Shown one piece after another: positions 10,007 to 11,495 of a stretch of DNA of 11,495 nt (positions are counted from its first letter, which is position 1; every line of letters starts with the position of its first letter). The stretch spans positions 19,681-31,175 of the forward strand of contig JAKALG010000001.1 of assembly GCA_021813235.1 (NCBI GenBank), written 5' to 3'. The notes under the pieces were generated by a model. It made no database searches. It was not told where the DNA came from and was given only the letters and a program-made list of their open reading frames with translations. The position numbers were made by a program, and so were the translations under genes. Source of the DNA: a bacterium (GTDB taxonomy: Bacteria > Patescibacteria > Paceibacteria > UBA9973).

Positions 10007-10193
10007 ATTCTATTTCTATATTTTTTATATTAAAGTCTCCATTTACTTCACAGGGTGAACCGCATTTCGGACAACTCACTTCACTAACAGGAAAACCAGA
10101 ATATTTTGACATAAGAAACCACGCTTCGCATCCGTCATAGGAGCAAATGTATTCTCTCATTATAAAATTATTCTGGTCTTCAATGTTTAGCAT
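9996..10193 (-). CDS. Zinc-ribbon protein, 65 residues
   Basis: ATG at 10193, 2 bases after the upstream OB-fold gene's stop. Cysteines occur as CSYDGC (17-22) and CPKCGSPC (41-48), a C-x4-C and C-x2-C ribbon layout, with the acidic tail NIKNIEIEYAE. An aromatic-rich linker (WFLMSKYSGFPVSEV) joins the two halves. Such ribbons in phage replication genes often contact nucleic acid or polymerase; here that is inference from position between the single-strand-binding-like gene and the 139-residue gene. The CGS is written TGC-GGT-TCA and carries the TGAACCGC motif (10056-10063), as in the 49-residue ribbon between the terminases. Confidence 0.7.
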   Translation of the reverse strand: MLNIEDQNNFIMREYICSYDGCEAWFLMSKYSGFPVSEVSCPKCGSPCEVNGDFNIKNIEIEYAE

Positions 10194-10195
10194 AA

Positions 10196-10549
10196 TTAGA
10201 AAGGGATTTCGTCTCCCACTGTATCAATACCTGAACCGATATAAAATCCCTTATATTCACCTTTTCCGTCTTTTGTTTTAAGAATACCGAGATATTCTAT
10301 TGCCACCTTCTTTCCTACGGGGATATTCTCAAATCTACCGTCTATAACAGTAGTTCCCCATACACCCACCTTTTCCTCTCCCGTATCAATAACATACACA
10401 TTGGATTGTCGTGTTCCGACATTTTCCACCTTTGATACATATCTTCCCTCTAATGAATCTCCCTTTTTAAGTGGTTCGTCTTTACTTGACCACATTCGGT
10501 CAACATCTAACCCCGCCCCAACTTCCTGATACTTTGTTTTATCTATCAT
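10196..10549 (-). CDS. OB-fold-like single-stranded DNA-binding protein with SSB-type tail
   Basis: 117 residues. Residues 28-104 are beta-rich with the spacing of an OB fold: KGDSLEGRYVSK, SNVYVIDTGEEKVGVWG, then KVAIEYLGILKTKDGKG and YKGFYIG. The protein ends GDEIPF, very close to the DDDIPF tip of bacterial SSB proteins that binds RecO, PriA, exonucleases and polymerase partners. It is shorter than E. coli SSB (about 178) and lacks a long linker. It lies next to a coiled-coil protein and a RecB-type nuclease, a common phage recombination/replication grouping. ATG at 10549 in context AATTATG. Alternatives: another OB-fold protein with a chance acidic tail. Confidence 0.65.
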   Translation of the reverse strand: MIDKTKYQEVGAGLDVDRMWSSKDEPLKKGDSLEGRYVSKVENVGTRQSNVYVIDTGEEKVGVWGTTVIDGRFENIPVGKKVAIEYLGILKTKDGKGEYKGFYIGSGIDTVGDEIPF

Positions 10550-10551
10550 AA

Positions 10552-10734
10552 TTATTTTTCTTTATTTTCCTCGACCTTTTCTTTTAATAAATCCTCAATT
10601 AACCGAAATTCACCTTGTAGTTTTAACTGCTCTTGTCGTGCTTCCATAATAAGTTTATTTAACTCCGCCACCTTTTCTTCCAACTTATTAAACTGCTCGG
10701 TAATGTCTTTTTTCTTTTTTTCTAAATCTGACAT
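10552..10734 (-). CDS. 60-residue coiled-coil protein
   Basis: ATG at 10734, overlapping the end of the nuclease gene by 13 bases and ending two bases before the OB-fold gene's ATG. The whole protein is one amphipathic helix with heptads (MSDLEKKKKDITEQFNKLEE onward, KVAELNKLIMEA, QLKLQGEFRLIEDLL). It should form a dimeric or trimeric coiled coil. Sitting between the exonuclease and the OB-fold protein, it may tether or regulate them; that is inference from order only. Confidence 0.72.
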   Translation of the reverse strand: MSDLEKKKKDITEQFNKLEEKVAELNKLIMEARQEQLKLQGEFRLIEDLLKEKVEENKEK

Positions 10735-11261
10735 AATTCTTTATGAAATAAACCGACCTTTTCTTTAATCTCTTTGATTAGTTTCTTGTCTCTTTTAACT
10801 TTGAAATCAACCGTATTAAACGCTATTGGGTTTTTTTCTATGTAAGTTATATATCCGTATGGTTTATTCATCGCCTCTAAATATACATTCAACTGGTAGA
10901 TGTGGTCTATTTTGGGTTCTGTTGGTAGATTTGAAACTGTTTTTAGGTCAATTATATTTCCATTTACTATTAAATCCACCCTCCCTACTATCTTCCAACC
11001 GTCATCTTCTATTTGTACTGGATATTCTTGTATTTCATTTGGATAAATCACTTGCTGAACATAATTGTGATACATATTGCCTATCTCAAATATCACTAAT
11101 GTTCTGTCGGTTAAATCCCTTTCCTTGAAAAAATCTTTCGGTTTAAGTTTTCCCGTACAAATATCGTATATTCTACTGGCGTGATAAATCCCAATTTGCG
11201 GTTTATGCCAACTATTATTCTTGTTCTTCGCATATTCAACTATCTTATCCTCTAGTTTCAT
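10722..11261 (-). CDS. PD-(D/E)XK exonuclease, RecB/Cas4-like
   Basis: 179 residues. Motifs of the RecB-family nuclease fold are in order: EIGNMYHNYVQQ (59-70, H65), GRVDLIV (93-99, D96), IDLKTVS (104-110, D105 and K107) and the QLNVYLEAM motif (123-131, Q123, Y127). These residues bind metal and DNA and cleave the phosphodiester bond. Only two cysteines (35 and 177) are present, so the four-cysteine iron-sulfur cluster of true Cas4 is absent or incomplete, and no cas genes or arrays lie nearby. It probably resects DNA ends for phage recombination together with the OB-fold protein. ATG at 11261 overlaps the upstream gene by 17 bases. Confidence 0.85.
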   Translation of the reverse strand: MKLEDKIVEYAKNKNNSWHKPQIGIYHASRIYDICTGKLKPKDFFKERDLTDRTLVIFEIGNMYHNYVQQVIYPNEIQEYPVQIEDDGWKIVGRVDLIVNGNIIDLKTVSNLPTEPKIDHIYQLNVYLEAMNKPYGYITYIEKNPIAFNTVDFKVKRDKKLIKEIKEKVGLFHKELCQI

Positions 11262-11495
11262 TTTTTAATTTTACTGTTTGTTTTAAATTTTCTAGTTTTT
11301 TTATTTTTTCATTTAAATATTCTATTCTATATTGACAAGAATCTATAATATCTTGTGGTTTAATTGCACAATCTATAGGTGTTACATGAAAAAATCCATT
11401 ATTTCCATTTCTTAATTCTTCAGGACATTTACAACTAATATAATCACTCAATTCAAGTTCATCTTTCAATTTTAATATATCAATTACACGAATTA
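11245..11495 (-). CDS. Partial protein, 5' end beyond the window
   Basis: The frame stays open to the right edge: upstream of the TTG at 11469 it continues as IRVIDILKLKDELELSDYI, so the true start is probably outside the window, although TTG 11469 (74 residues) cannot be excluded. Visible part: a segment with cysteines CKCPEEL and later IDSCQYR, then a coiled-coil-like C-terminus (RIEYLNEKIKKLENLKQTVK) that overlaps the nuclease start by 17 bases. Family unknown. The coupling to the nuclease suggests a shared DNA-metabolism role. Confidence 0.6.
   Translation of the reverse strand, partial: IRVIDILKLKDELELSDYISCKCPEELRNGNNGFFHVTPIDCAIKPQDIIDSCQYRIEYLNEKIKKLENLKQTVKLKNETRG

Larger units (their letters stand above)
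2804..10063 (+). repeat. Dispersed polarised octamer TRAACCGC (19 copies on the + strand)
   Basis: Start positions on the + strand: 2804, 2849, 3179, 3345, 3407, 3490, 3543, 5120, 5130, 5216, 5653, 6101, 6222, 6875, 8400, 9245, 9282, 9303 and 10056. The reverse complement GCGGTTYA starts only at 4166, 6095 and 11198. The core AACCGC occurs 21 times against 4 for GCGGTT. With this composition about one AACCGC would be expected per strand (my rough estimate). It lies both in genes (all three codon frames) and between genes. None is found in 1-2803, the large terminase and intein region. Confidence 0.8.

Noticed and set aside
2804..10063. TRAACCGC as the Haemophilus uptake sequence (AAGTGCGGT) or as a CRISPR repeat
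   Set aside because: Only the GCGGT core is shared and the flanks differ; spacing is irregular and units are 8 bases, so it is no CRISPR array.
10722..11261. Cas4 of a CRISPR system
   Set aside because: The four-cysteine iron-sulfur set is missing and no cas genes or repeats are present; a phage exonuclease fits better.

Overview
The window is an AT-rich (roughly one third GC by eye) piece of a tailed double-stranded DNA phage or prophage of a bacterial host that I cannot name. The packaging genes are the anchor: a terminase small subunit, a terminase large subunit and the first codons of what follows it (possibly the portal), all read leftward. The genetic code looks standard: TAA, TAG and TGA all end genes, and the large terminase stop overlaps the next start as ATGA. 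Almost no gene has a Shine-Dalgarno sequence. Starts sit in AT-rich AATATG or AATTATG contexts, and four sigma70-like promoters lie only 6 to 8 bases upstream of a start codon, which suggests leaderless mRNAs.

Layout. 1-3367 (leftward): terminase small subunit, a 49-residue zinc-ribbon protein, terminase large subunit, a 46-residue protein and a partial gene. The large subunit carries an intein exactly in its Walker A loop. The slot where an intein normally carries a homing endonuclease instead holds an HNH endonuclease gene on the opposite strand, while the intein frame stays open across it. This is the most striking object here. 3368-5112 (rightward): a divergent non-coding region, then a run of very small genes separated by strong RNA-type hairpins, two of which have broken frames, closed by a clear intrinsic terminator. 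5113-5400: a T-depleted GC-rich patch, then a promoter, two hairpins and a terminator that together look like a gene for a ~60-nt RNA.

5439-11495 (leftward): a leaderless zinc-finger microprotein, a lytic transglycosylase with signal peptide (lysis), a 51-residue protein, a tRNA-like element with encoded CCA, a membrane protein, a YopX-family protein, many small unknown and zinc-ribbon proteins, a set of three tiny genes whose start/stop junctions are copies of each other, and a replication/recombination group (OB-fold protein ending in an SSB-type tail, coiled-coil protein, PD-(D/E)XK exonuclease).

Across 2.8-10.1 kb the octamer TRAACCGC occurs 19 times on the + strand and 3 times on the - strand, in genes (all three frames) and between them. 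It looks like a polarised DNA-level signal that no gene annotation explains. I read the window as packaging (left), a regulatory/RNA-rich accessory centre, lysis, then early DNA metabolism (right).
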